Assembly: GCA_963680875.1 (NCBI GenBank)
Contig: OY804575.1
Span: 33,639,103 to 33,703,102, forward strand
Direction: 5' to 3'
Source: Bathymodiolus brooksi
Lineage: Eukaryota > Mollusca > Bivalvia > Mytilida > Modiolidae
DNA: 64,000 nucleotides
In this document: piece after piece, positions 1-32,017 of the stretch
How positions within the stretch are numbered: position 1 is the first letter of the stretch
Layout of the letters: each line of letters opens with the position of its first letter
Program-made: the position numbers and the translations under genes
Notes under the pieces: model-generated
Databases searched by the model: none
What the model was told of the DNA's origin: nothing
The model's input: the letters and a program-made list of their open reading frames with translations, nothing else

Positions 1-2751
1 CTACCAAAACTAAAACTAAAGATTGTGGAACACGAATCCTACCAAAACTAAAACTAAATATTGTGTAACACGAATCCTACCAAAACTAAAACTAAAGATT
101 GTGGAACACGAATCCTACCAAAACTAAAACTAAAGATTGTGGAACACGAATCCTACCAAAACTAAAACTAAATATTGTGTAACACGAATCCTACCAAAAC
201 TAAAACTAAAGATTGTGGAACACGAATCCTACCAAAACTAAAACTAAAGATTGTGGAACACGAATCCTACCAAAACTAAAACTAAATATTGTGTAAAACG
301 AATCCTACCAAAACTAAAACTAAAGATTGTGGAACACGAATCCTACCAAAACTAAAACTAAATATTGTGTAACACGAATCCTACCAAAACTAAAACTAAA
401 GATTGTGGAACACGAATCCTACCAAAACTAAAACTAAATATTGTGTAACACGAATCCTACAAAAACTAAAACTAAAGATTGTGGAACACGAATCCTACCA
501 AAACTAAAACTAAAGATTGTGGAACACGAATCCTACCAAAACTAAAACTAAATATTGTGTAACACGAATCCTACCAAAACTAAAACTAAAGATTGTGGAA
601 CACGAATCCTACCAAAACTAAAACTAAATATTGTGTAACACGAATCCTACCAAAACTAAAACTAAAGATTGTGTAACACGAATCCTACCAAAACTAAAAC
701 TAAAGATTGTGGAACACGAATCCTACCAAAACTAAAACTAAAGATTGTGGAACACGAATCCTACCAAAACTAAAACTAAATATTGTGTAACACGAATCCT
801 ACCAAAACTAAAACTAAAGATTGTGGAACACGAATCCTACCAAAACTAAAACTAAAGATTGTGGAACACGAATCCTACCAAAACTAAAACTAAATATTGT
901 GTAAAACGAATCCTACCAAAACTAAAACTAAAGATTGTGGAACACGAATCCTACCAAAACTAAAACTAAATATTGTGTAACACGAATCCTACCAAAACTA
1001 AAACTAAAGATTGTGGAACACGAATCCTACCAAAACTAAAACTAAAAATTGTGGAACACGAATCCTACCAAAACTAAAACTAAATATTGTGTAACACGAA
1101 TCCTACCAAAACTAAAACTAAAGATTGTGGAACACGAATCCTACCAAAACTAAAACTAAATATTGTGTAAAACGAATCCTACCAAAACTAAAACTAAAGA
1201 TTGTGGAACACGAATCCTACCAAAACTAAAACTAAATATTGTGTAAAACGAATCCTACCAAAACTAAAACTAAAGATTGTGGAACACGAATCCTACCAAA
1301 ACTAAAACTAAATATTGTGTAACACGAATCCTACCAAGACTAAAACTAAAGATTGTGGAACACGAATCCTACCAAAACTAAAACTAAATATTGTGTAACA
1401 CGAATCCTACCAAAACTAAAACTAAAGATTGTGGAACACGAATCCTACCAAAACTAAAACTAAAGATTGTGGAACACGAATCCTACCAAAACTAAAACTA
1501 AATATTGTGTAACACGAATCCTACCAAAACTAAAACTAAAGATTGTGGAACACGAATCCTACCAAAACTAAAACTAAATATTGTGTAACACGAATCCTAC
1601 CAAAACTAAAACTAAAGATTGTGGAACACGAATCCTACCAAAACTAAAACTAAATATTGTGTAACACGAATCCTACCAAAACTAAAACTAAAGATTGTGG
1701 AACACGAATCCTACCAAAACTAAAACTAAAGATTTTGGAACACGAATCCTACCAAAACTAAAACTAAATATTGTGTAACACGAATCCTACCAAAACTAAA
1801 ACTAAAGATTGTGGAACACGAATCCTACCAAAACTAAAACTAAATATTGTGTAACACGAATCCTACCAAAACTAAAACTAAAGATTGTGTAACACGAATC
1901 CTACCAAAACTAAAACTAAAGATTGTGGAACACGAATCCTACCAAAACTAAAACTAAAGATTGTGGAACACGAATCCTACCAAAACTAAAACTAAATATT
2001 GTGTAACACGAATCCTACCAAAACTAAAACTAAAGATTGTGGAACACGAATCCTACCAAAACTAAAACTAAATATTGTGTAACACGAATCCTACCAAAAC
2101 TAAAACTAAAGATTGTGTAACACGAATCCTACCAAAACTAAAACTAAAGATTGTGGAACACGAATCCTACCAAAACTAAAACTAAAGATTGTGGAACACG
2201 AATCCTACCAAAACTAAAACTAAATATTGTGTAACACGAATCCTACCAAAACTAAAACTAAATATTGTGTAACACGAATCCTACCAAAACTAAAACTAAA
2301 GATTGTGGAACACGAATCCTACCAAAACTAAAACTAAATATTGTGTAACACGAATCCTACCAAAACTAAAACTAAAGATTGTGGAACACGAATCCTACCA
2401 AAACTAAAACTAAAGATTGTGTAACACGAATCCTACCAAAACTAAAACTAAAGATTGTGGAACACGAATCCTACCAAAACTAAAACTAAATATTGTGTAA
2501 CACGAATCCTACCAAAACTAAAACTAAAGATTGTGGAACACGAATCCTACCAAAACTAAAGCTAAAGATTGTGGAACACGAATCCTACCAAAACTAAAAC
2601 TAAATATTGTGTAACACGAATCCTACCAAAACTAAAACTAAAGATTGTGGAACACGAATCCTACCAAAACTAAAACTAAATATTGTGGAACACGAATCCT
2701 ACCAAAACTAAAACTAAATATTGTGTAACACGAATCCTACCAAAACTAAAA
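1..2751. repeat. 38-bp tandem array (minisatellite), left end outside window
   Basis: About 72 head-to-tail copies of a 38-bp unit built on CTACCAAAACTAAAACTAAA followed by a variable half. Two main unit types alternate irregularly: one has GATTGTGG, the other TATTGTGT, at the same place. The array is cut by the window start and stops abruptly in unique sequence near 2752. It lies just upstream of an internal exon of the guanylate cyclase gene, so it probably sits in an intron of that gene. No coding potential is seen in it. Confidence 0.97.
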
Positions 2752-2887
2752 CCCAGGGGTGAAGTCAGGTGCTAGAGTATAATAGACCAGTAGATAATAA
2801 GCACGTTTATATTTATCATATACAACAATATATTGTGGAAGATTTTCATTACTTTATTAAACCTCCTATTTCTCTTTTTTTTTGCAG

Positions 2888-23433
<20,546 letters not shown>

Positions 23434-23780
23434 AAAATGGACAAAGACATCAGTAATTGCTGGACCATTACTGGATTTTATCTGTACAATAATGTTATAT
23501 ATCAAGTGTTAGATTATGTTTTTATATATTTAAGATAAAGGTAAAATAGCAATTGGAGGGAACATTTACAGATTAAAAGGTAAAAACCAACTAGATGGAA
23601 CAGTATTGAACCTAGAGATTCTACCTTGATAGCTAGTTGTTAGTTAAGTACTAGCCTTAAACATATGTAAAACTAGCAGTTAATAGGTCTTATACCTACA
23701 TCATTAATATTAAACCTGTTCTCGCCCTGAATATTGCTGTAATGCTGATCAATAGGTGTAACCTTAATGGTGTAACTGAC

Positions 23781-23786
23781 AATAAA
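23781..23786 (+). promoter_or_regulatory. Possible poly(A) signal AATAAA
   Basis: An AATAAA hexamer lies about 350 bp after the cyclase stop codon and just before the 46-bp array. The motif is common in AT-rich DNA, so the assignment is tentative; the 3' UTR could also run into the array. Confidence 0.3.
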
Positions 23787-23896
23787 AATGAACTGAATTT
23801 TGCTATAATGCATCAAATAGTTTTTAACATATGTCAGTATTTTTAGATGCTAAAAATTATTTTCGATGTGCATTATTGGTAAATCATTCTTTCGGT

Positions 23897-26800
23897 GAAA
23901 TCAATTTACAAAAGCAGTGTTACACCGGACATTTATTTTGGTCAAATCAAATTACAAAAGCAGTGTTACACCGGACATTTATTTTGGTCAAATCAAATTA
24001 CAAAAGCAGTGTTACACCGGACATTTATTTTGGTCAAATCAAATTACAAAAGCAGTGTTACACCGGACATTTATTTTGGTCAAATCAAATTACAAAAGCA
24101 GTGCTACACCGGACATTTATTTTGGTCAAATCAAATTACAAAAGCAGTGTTACACCGGACATTTATTTTGGTCAAATCAAATTACAAAAGCAGTGTTACA
24201 CCGGACATTTATTTTGGTCAAATCAATTTACAAAAGCAGTGTTACACCGGACATTTATTTTGGTCAAATCAATTTACAAAAGCAGTGTTACACCGGACAT
24301 TTATTTTGGTCAAATCAATTTACAAAAGCAGTGTTAAACCGGACATTTATTTTGGTCAAATCAAATTACAAAAGCAGTGTTACACCGGACATTTATTTTG
24401 GTCAAATCAAATTACAAAAGCAGTGTTACACCGGACATTTATTTTGGTCAAATCAATTTACAAAAGCAGTGTTACACCGGACATTTATTTTGGTCAAATC
24501 AATTTACAAAAGCAGTGTTACACCGGACATTTATTTTGGTCAAATCAATTTACAAAGCAGTGTTACACCGGACATTTATTTTGGTCAAATCAAATTACAA
24601 AAGCAGTGTTACACCGGACATTTATTTTGGTCAAATCAAATTACAAAAGCAGTGTTACACCGGACATTTATTTTGTTCAAATCAAATTACAAAAGCAGTG
24701 TTACACCGGACATTTATTTTGGTCAAATCAAATTACAAAAGCAGTGTTACACCGGACATTTATTTTGGTCAAATCAATTTACAAAAGCAGTGTTACACCG
24801 GACATTTATTTTGGTCAAATCAAATTACAAAAGCAGTGTTACACCGGACATTTATTTTGGTCAAATCAATTTACAAAAGCAGTGTTACACCGGACATTTA
24901 TTTTGGTCAAATCAATTTACAAAAGCAGTGTTACACCGGACATTTATTTTGGTCAAATCAATTTACAAAAGCAGTGTTACACCGGACATTTATTTTGGTC
25001 AAATCAAATTACAAAAGCAGTGTTACACCGGACATTTATTTTGGTCAAATCAAATTACAAAAGCAGTGTTACACCGGACATTTATTTTGGTCATATCAAA
25101 TTACAAAAGCAATGTTACACCGGACATTTATTTTGGTCAAATCAATTTACAAAAGCAGTGTTACACCGGACATTTATTTTGGTCAAATCAATTTACAAAA
25201 GCAGTGTTACACCGGACATTTATTTTGGTCAAATCAAATTACAAAAGCAGTGTTACACCGGACATTTATTTTGGTCAAATCAATTTACAAAAGCAGTGTT
25301 ACACCGGACATTTATTTTGGTCAAATCAATTTACAAAAGCAGTGTTACACCGGACATTTATTTTGGTCAAATCAATTTACAAAAGCAGTGTTACACCGGA
25401 CATTTATTTTGGTCAAATCAATTTACAAAAGCAGTGTTACACCGGACATTTATTTTGGTCAAATCAAATTACAAAAGCAGTGTTACACCGGACATTTATT
25501 TTGGTCAAATCAAATTACAAAAGCAGTGTTACACCGGACATTTATTTTGGTCATATCAAATTACAAAAGCAATGTTACACCGGACATTTATTTTGGTCAA
25601 ATCAATTTACAAAAGCAGTGTTACACCGGACATTTATTTTGGTCAAATCAATTTACAAAGCAGTGTTACACCGGACATTTATTTTGGTCAAATCAAATTA
25701 CAAAAGCAGTGTTACACCGGACATTTATTTTGGTCAAATCAAATTACAAAAGCAGTGTTACACCGGACATTTATTTTGGTCAAATCAAATTACAAAAGCA
25801 GTGTTACACCGGACATTTATTTTGGTCAAATCAAATTACAAAAGCAGTGTTACACCGGACATTTATTTTGGTCAAATCAATTTACAAAAGCAGTGTTACA
25901 CCGGACATTTATTTTGGTCAAATCAAATTACAAAAGCAGTGTTACACCGGACATTTATTTTGGTCAAATCAATTTACAAAAGCAGTGTTACACCGGACAT
26001 TTATTTTGGTCAAATCAATTTACAAAAGCAGTGTTACACCGGACATTTATTTTGGTCAAATCAATTTACAAAAGCAGTGTTACACCGGACATTTATTTTG
26101 GTCAAATCAAATTACAAAAGCAGTGTTACACCGGACATTTATTTTGGTCAAATCAAATTACAAAAGCAGTGTTACACCGGACATTTATTTTGGTCATATC
26201 AAATTACAAAAGCAATGTTACACCGGACATTTATTTTGGTCAAATCAATTTACAAAAGCAGTGTTACACCGGACATTTATTTTGGTCAAATCAATTTACA
26301 AAAGCAGTGTTACACCGGACATTTATTTTGGTCAAATCAAATTACAAAAGCAGTGTTACACCGGACATTTATTTTGGTCAAATCAATTTACAAAAGCAGT
26401 GTTACACCGGACATTTATTTTGGTCAAATCAATTTACAAAAGCAGTGTTACACCGGACATTTATTTTGGTCAAATCAATTTACAAAAGCAGTGTTACACC
26501 GGACATTTATTTTGGTCAAATCAAATTACAAAAGCAGTGTTACACCGGACATTTTTTTGGTCAAATCAAATTACAAAAGCAGTGTTACACCGGACATTTA
26601 TTTTGGTCATATCAAATTACAAAAGCAATGTTACACCGGACATTTATTTTGGTCAAATCAATTTACAAAAGCAGTGTTACACCGGACATTTATTTTGGTC
26701 AAATCAATTTACAAAAGCAGTGTTACACCGGACATTTATTTTGGTCAAATCAAATTACAAAAGCAGTGTTACACCGGACATTTATTTTGGTCAAATCAAT

Positions 26801-26950
26801 TTACAAAAGCAGTGTTACACCGGACATTTATTTTGGTCAAATCAATTTACAAAAGCAGTGTTACACCGGACATTTATTTTGGTCAAATCAATTTACAAAA
26901 GCAGTGTTACACCGGACATTTATTTTGGTCAAATCAAATTACAAAAGCGT
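23897..26950. repeat. 46-bp tandem array, about 66 copies, stop-free on + strand
   Basis: The unit is ACACCGGACATTTATTTTGG, then TCAAATCAAATTACAAAAGC, then AGTGTT. Variants are TCAATTTAC for TCAAATTAC, a TCATATC unit paired with CAATGTT, one-base deletions (TTACAAAGCAG near 24550 and 25650) and one shortened unit near 26550. The unit contains no stop triplet on the + strand, so all three + frames are open for up to about 1,040 codons and all encode the same 46-residue cycle, shifted. It starts about 460 bp after the cyclase stop codon. I read it as satellite DNA, not a gene. Confidence 0.97.
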
Positions 26951-27269
26951 TATTACACCGGAAATATTTGCAAAATATATTTAATCATCAAAATAATTTT
27001 ACCAACAAATGTGAAAACGTTATGATTTAAACAACTAGAATAACCTTCTTTTAATGAATGAGGAGTATTGTCTTGCAAAAATGTCCGGATATTGTAATGA
27101 CTCCGTTCGGATATGACAAAGAAAATTAAAATAAGAAATCATGATTATCCAGGCTACACTCCATGCCTGACCATATTTACATATTTACGGCTTCTGATTT
27201 CCACTTTGGTATCTTCAAACTTTTCTTATAGGAAGATTATGTGATATAAAAGTCAAAATAAGTACTGTC

Positions 27270-27636
27270 TTATAATTACGCCACATACCTTGACCTACAT
27301 CTAGAAATTGACAGTGAGGGGTGGTTAAGATTTAAATTCCACGACAGTAGAGAGGATTTCTATTTTCTCATTGTGAACTTTCGATTTACATGTAGCAACA
27401 TTCCATTAGCACATGCATAAGGAGTATATATCTTTCGGTTGATCTGATATTCAAGAGCTTGTGGTTCATATCATGATTTCCTTGATATAGGGTTGCTACT
27501 GACAAGGAAGCTACTGAACCAAAGGTACATAGTGGTTAAGTTCATGTCATTACTTCGAAAGTTGTACGGTCGCTAACATGACTCGATTAATCATTACATA
27601 ATATCTATGTCACAAATGACCACGGATATGTTCCGT
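27270..27636 (+). pseudogene. Broken Penelope-like reverse transcriptase C-terminal part
   Basis: Starting at 27286 the + strand reads YLDLHLEIDSEGWLRFKFHD, then REDFYFLIVNFRFTCSNIPL, parallel to the FLDLYLEFD and CSNIPASPAYG blocks of the copy at 17488-18222. In-frame stops (for example TAA just before GVYIF) and shifts break it. Downstream text with LLLTRKLLNQ and SMSQMTTDMF continues the same C-terminal region. Confidence 0.65.
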
Positions 27637-27775
27637 TTGTCGTAATCACAATCCCATCTTGTCCTCATTAATGACTTGTCATCGAATTTTCACGAGAGTT
27701 ACACGACGGGTGCCACTATTGGAGCAAGAACTGCTTACCTACAGGAGCACTTGAGTTCACCCCGACAAAAAACCT
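27637..27775 (+). mobile_element. 3' flank of the Penelope-like copy
   Basis: It contains CCGTTTGTCGTAATCACAAT and GACGGGTGCCACTATTGG, which recur inverted at 31050-31160. These conserved non-coding blocks mark the untranslated 3' part of the same element family. Confidence 0.55.
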
Positions 27776-27779
27776 TAGT

Positions 27780-29025
27780 TTGACAGCAATTTATATTATT
27801 ATTAGATTTGATTGAATTTATAAATACATGGTACATTTGTAATATGTATCATATATTAGCATCCAAATGATCAGTGATATTCGATTCCACAGTCGAATAA
27901 CTTATTCTAAACATTAAGCATTCAATATAGTTCTAATATTATATTAGTGATGTGAAGATTCCATAAAGATTAGAAATCGTCCATATGCTAGTACTTAAAA
28001 TTATAGTTTCTACTAATTTAGAATGAGATCATTTTACTAGAGTAGTCAGTTTTACATCTCTTTCAGTAATAATTTCCACCATATTAGATATATTTTCCGT
28101 AATTGAATTAAAGTTCAATGTTATTATTACTTTTAGTGATCTATCGAACTATATAAGATTATTAACACCAATATATTGTCATTGAAACAATAAAACGTAT
28201 AGAAAAAGAAACCACACTTTAGAATAGTTCATAAATCCAATCTGTTTTATTTTTTTAAGCAGAGTCAAATTCCCCTAAGCCACATATACATGACCCCTCT
28301 TTCATGGCTTGATATATACCTGCACATCAATAAACAGTGGGGAGATCAACTAGTTTGTGTACCCAAATTTCTAGTCTTAGTGCAATGATGTACTAAGTCA
28401 TGTAGCATTTGAATTTAAACAATTCATTTGACCTTAACCTTAAGATATTTTCCTAAATTAACATCTACCTTACTTATTATCCATTGTTTAGCATACATTA
28501 GACTTTCGACTTCTCAATAAAAATTAATTGTTTTCTTTTTATTCGATCTATTTAATGTAGTTGATAGGTTTTATATAGCCCGCAGTAAGAAGAACTTTTT
28601 AAAAAGTTAATTAAATAACGTTATCTATTGTAACTTTATATTGTCCTCCTACAAACACCTGCCCAAACAAAAGAAATGTTATTTACACGTATTTGTACTC
28701 TCGGCGTGTAAACTTGCTTCAGAGGACATTAATTGTAAAAAACATGATATGAACGAAAAAAAATAAAATAGAAAAATAAACATTGAAAATCGAATGATGA
28801 AATCATCTGGATCAATTTCAACCTAAAAAAATATTCTATGAAATATGGATGCTGGTTGTATTACAGGTAACAAATGTGGTGGTGTAATCACAATATTATC
28901 ATATAGATTTACAGTAGGCAAGTAGTCGACTAATATACATGTAGGATTAATATGAATGCAGAATGACCAAGTACGAGGAAAGCTCCGAAAATAGGAACTT
29001 CATGACACACACAATAAACAGTACA
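27780..29025. other. AT-rich intergenic stretch, nothing recognised
   Basis: About 1.2 kb with no coding, RNA or repeat structure that I can support. It separates the cyclase gene from a possible 5' exon of the patatin-like gene. Confidence 0.5.
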
Positions 29026-29029
29026 AACA

Positions 29030-29380
29030 AATAGACAAATCAGAGGAACAAATGTTACTATCAAACATAAATAGTGATCAAATGTTACTATCAAACATAA
29101 ATAGTGATCAAATGTTACTATCAAACATAAATAGTGATCAAATGTTACTATCAAACATAAATAGTGATCAAATGGAAAGACAAATCAGAGGAACAAATGT
29201 TACTATCAAACATAAATAGTGATCAAATGTTACTATCAAACATAAATAGTGATCAAATGTTACTATCAAACATAAATAGTGATCAAATGTTACTATCAAA
29301 CATAAATAGTGATCAAATGTTACTATCAAACATAAATAGTGATCAAATGTTACTATCAAACATAAATAGTGATCAAATGG
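29030..29380. repeat. 30-bp tandem array in two blocks
   Basis: The unit is AATGTTACTATCAAACATAA plus ATAGTGATCA. Two blocks (four then six units) are each preceded by GACAAATCAGAGGAACAAAT, so the block with its leader was itself duplicated. Period 30 keeps frames open on both strands; these are not genes. Confidence 0.95.
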
Positions 29381-29399
29381 AAAACAATAAATACCACTG

Positions 29400-29560
29400 T
29401 CAGAACAGTTACAAAAACTAATCGAAAAATCGCAGAAACAGAGGAAAAATCTATACCATTAGTACGCAGTTAAATGTCCTGTCATAGTACAGGCATTCCA
29501 ACAAAAGGTAGCAGGATTAAATTAGTTTTATGGGCCAAAATCTCCCCCCTCTTAATGATG
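29400..29560. repeat. Remnant of dispersed repeat (GTACAGGCATTCC block)
   Basis: The blocks TGTCATAGTACAGGCATTCC and GGGCCAAAATCTCCCCCCTC resemble GACTTGGTACAGGCATTTC and GGCGCCAAACCTCCCGC at 17260-17330, beside the Penelope-like copy. A diverged tail of the same repeat is the likely explanation. Confidence 0.35.
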
Positions 29561-29684
29561 GATATATAAGAGTGTTAGAATGTAATAATATTGCTATAGC
29601 CATGTATTAGTCCGTATGTATAATAGTATCAATATTGATTTCAATTGACCCAGAAAGACAATTATACCCAAATGATTTTTATAG

Positions 29685-29806
29685 CAGACAGTTTGATAAT
29701 CAGACAGGATAATTCTATTACCAATGAAGTTATGGAAAAATTTGCGTTACGAAAATTATTATCGGACAAATCATGGATTGTAATGAAGAATAAATGGCAA
29801 GGGAAA
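29685..29806 (+). CDS. Possible 5' exon of the patatin-like gene
   Basis: This is an open stretch between an ATAG acceptor-like site and a GTGAGT donor, length 122 (two bases plus 40 codons), ending on a codon boundary. That is compatible with the phase-0 exon at 62008. It contains a Met at 29732 (MEKFALRKLLSDKSWIVMKN) and ends KWQGK. The peptide is lysine-rich and matches no family that I recognise. The polypyrimidine tract is weak and the partner exon is 32 kb away, so the link is inference. Confidence 0.35.
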
Positions 29807-29809
29807 GTG

Positions 29810-30410
29810 AGTACACTTATTTCGTATTTTGATCTTCATTTTGTCAATGAATGAGCTGTCTTTTTGACAATATATCACCAATGCATCAGTCATGGACGAA
29901 GTTGGGCATTTAAAATTGTTTGAAAATAGAACTTTACTATTTTACCATCGTGTGCTGTTTGATATGTTTACAAATTTATATCCAAATTTTTTTCCTGGTA
30001 TTAAGTTCCAATGATCTTGGTGGTTGAATGGCGAAAAGATAGTCGGCTTCTGACCACAAGCTTATAACAACTGACTTGGGTTCTTGCACTCATACTCACC
30101 TCAAGTATTTAAGGTTTCCAAACACCTACCCAAGGTCAGGGATTCCATCAGTCAGTTCGTTATATATGTCCGCGATTCATTCTCCTAGTTAGTCTGGTAG
30201 TTGCAATATTGCTGAAAAATTAAGATAAACACGAGTAACACAATAAGCTAACCACTCGTTCCATGCAAAATATTGACCTTGAATAAAAACGTATCTTACC
30301 TTATTTTTCCAACAAAGACAAAGGCAGAATTATTTGGACGTTTTGTGCATAGCGTAAATATTCTACTTGTACATTTTTTTAACGAATAAGATATACGAAA
30401 AGTTTGAAGA
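29810..30410. other. Non-coding AT-rich stretch
   Basis: No gene or repeat recognised. If the exon at 29685 is real, this begins a very long intron. Confidence 0.4.
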
Positions 30411-30411
30411 T

Positions 30412-30909
30412 ACCCAACGGGTAATCAGAAGCTATAAATAGAAGACAACAGGTAATCAGAAGCTATAAATAGAAGACAACGGAAAATCAGAAGCTATAAA
30501 TAGAAGACAACGGGTAATCAGAAGCTATAAATAGAAGACAACGGGTAATCAGAAGCTATAAATAAAAGACAACGGGTAATCAGAAGCTATAAATAGAAGA
30601 CAACGGGTAGTCAGAAGCTATAAATAGAAGACAATGGGTAATCAGAAGCTATAAATAGAAGACAACGGGTAATCAGAAGCTATAAATAGAAGACAACGGG
30701 TAATCGGAAGCTATAAATAGAAGACAACGGGTAATCAGAAGCTATAAATAGAAGACAACGGGTAATCAGAAGCTATAAATAGAAGACAACGGGTAATCAG
30801 AAGCCATAAATAGAAGACAACGGGTAATCAGAAGCTATAAATAGAAGACAACGGGTAATCAGAAGCTATAAATAGAAGACAACGGGTAATCAGAAGCTAT
30901 AAATAGAAG
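30412..30909. repeat. 31-bp tandem array, about 16 copies
   Basis: The unit is GGGTAATCAGAAGCTATAAA plus TAGAAGACAAC. Nearly all units are identical apart from single changes such as GGTAGTC and GCCATAAA. It abuts a Penelope-like flank remnant on its right. Confidence 0.96.
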
Positions 30910-30924
30910 AAGGAGAAGAAATGG

Positions 30925-31200
30925 CAACACGAAAAAGGACAAAAGGACAAATAATGATCTACGAAACAATACACAGAAAACTAAAGCAAAGCGAACTCAC
31001 TAAAAACCACGTGTGAACTCGGGTGCTCTGGTAGGGTTAAGCAGTTCCGGTTCGACGAGTGGCACCCGTCATTTTACTCTTGTAGCCCGGTGGTAAATCA
31101 TGGGTGAGTAAAGGACCGGATTGTGATTACGACAAACGGAATATACCCGTGGTCGTTGGTGACGTAGAAATTCCGTAATGGTTAAGTCATGGTGGTGACC
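30925..31200 (-). mobile_element. Penelope-like element 3' flank remnant
   Basis: ATTGTGATTACGACAAACGG and GAGTGGCACCCGTCATT are the inverse of the blocks in 27637-27775. No coding part is left. A retroelement end next to a minisatellite suggests that the array grew from the junction. Confidence 0.5.
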
Positions 31201-31204
31201 GTAA

Positions 31205-32015
31205 ACTGTCGGAGTAAACTGATAAGAATATTATGCGTTATTCAGCGATATTTATGCTATACTGTGGTAATCAGTTTTATTGGTTAAAGAACCCGTATCT
31301 GTAAATCAGGGTGACAATATACTATCGTGGTCCTTGATACTTGTGGTTTACAGGAAAGCAAACAACTGTCCAGTATTTCACAGCTTGGACATTTTGTGTG
31401 AAATTATATATCTTCGAGCATTCTGTATGACAATAAGTTTTAAAGCGAGAGTCTAAATTATTCTAAACGATGACATTCCTTAATCAATTTCCCAACTAAA
31501 CAGTCCCACGTGCAATCAACATAATATTGTATTACAAAAAATCAATAAATATATGATTTAATAAACATTCCACTGAGTTGTTAAGTGTTATAATTTACTC
31601 TCTGTAGCTTCCTTTATTTAATGATATGTGTTCAGTCTTTTGACATGTCTTTATAATTCTTCATATTCATTTGTTTCGGTCTTTAGATGATTTTGACATG
31701 ATTTCAATGTATAACATTTCCAAAATAAAATACAATTTGTGCTATTAACATGTATTTTTGTCCATATACATTTTTAATTTACGTAATCAGCAAAAATATT
31801 AGAATGATAAATGTATCAGACATTTATGAAACTATTTGATAAATAATGCATCAATCTACCGTATATATAATCGCCATTGAACAACAGTTGCAAAAACACA
31901 TTATCATCTAGCTAACGTTGCAAAAACACATTATTATCGAACAATACAAGTGACAACCTTTGTTCAGATAAATTAGAGATGCACACCAATCTGGAAAAAA
32001 AATTATGTACAATTG
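31205..32015. other. AT-rich non-coding stretch
   Basis: No exon or known element seen. A short duplication, TTGCAAAAACACATTAT at about 31888 and 31918, lies near the start of the next array. Confidence 0.45.
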
Positions 32016-32017
32016 CC

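Noticed and set aside
1..2751. CRISPR-like regular repeats
   Set aside because: Units are directly adjacent with no unique spacers, and the DNA is animal. The same holds for the other arrays.
23831..27030. Three overlapping + strand open frames of about 880-1,040 codons
   Set aside because: They are the three readings of a stop-free 46-bp repeat, give the same cyclic peptide, have no domain, and start and stop at the array edges.
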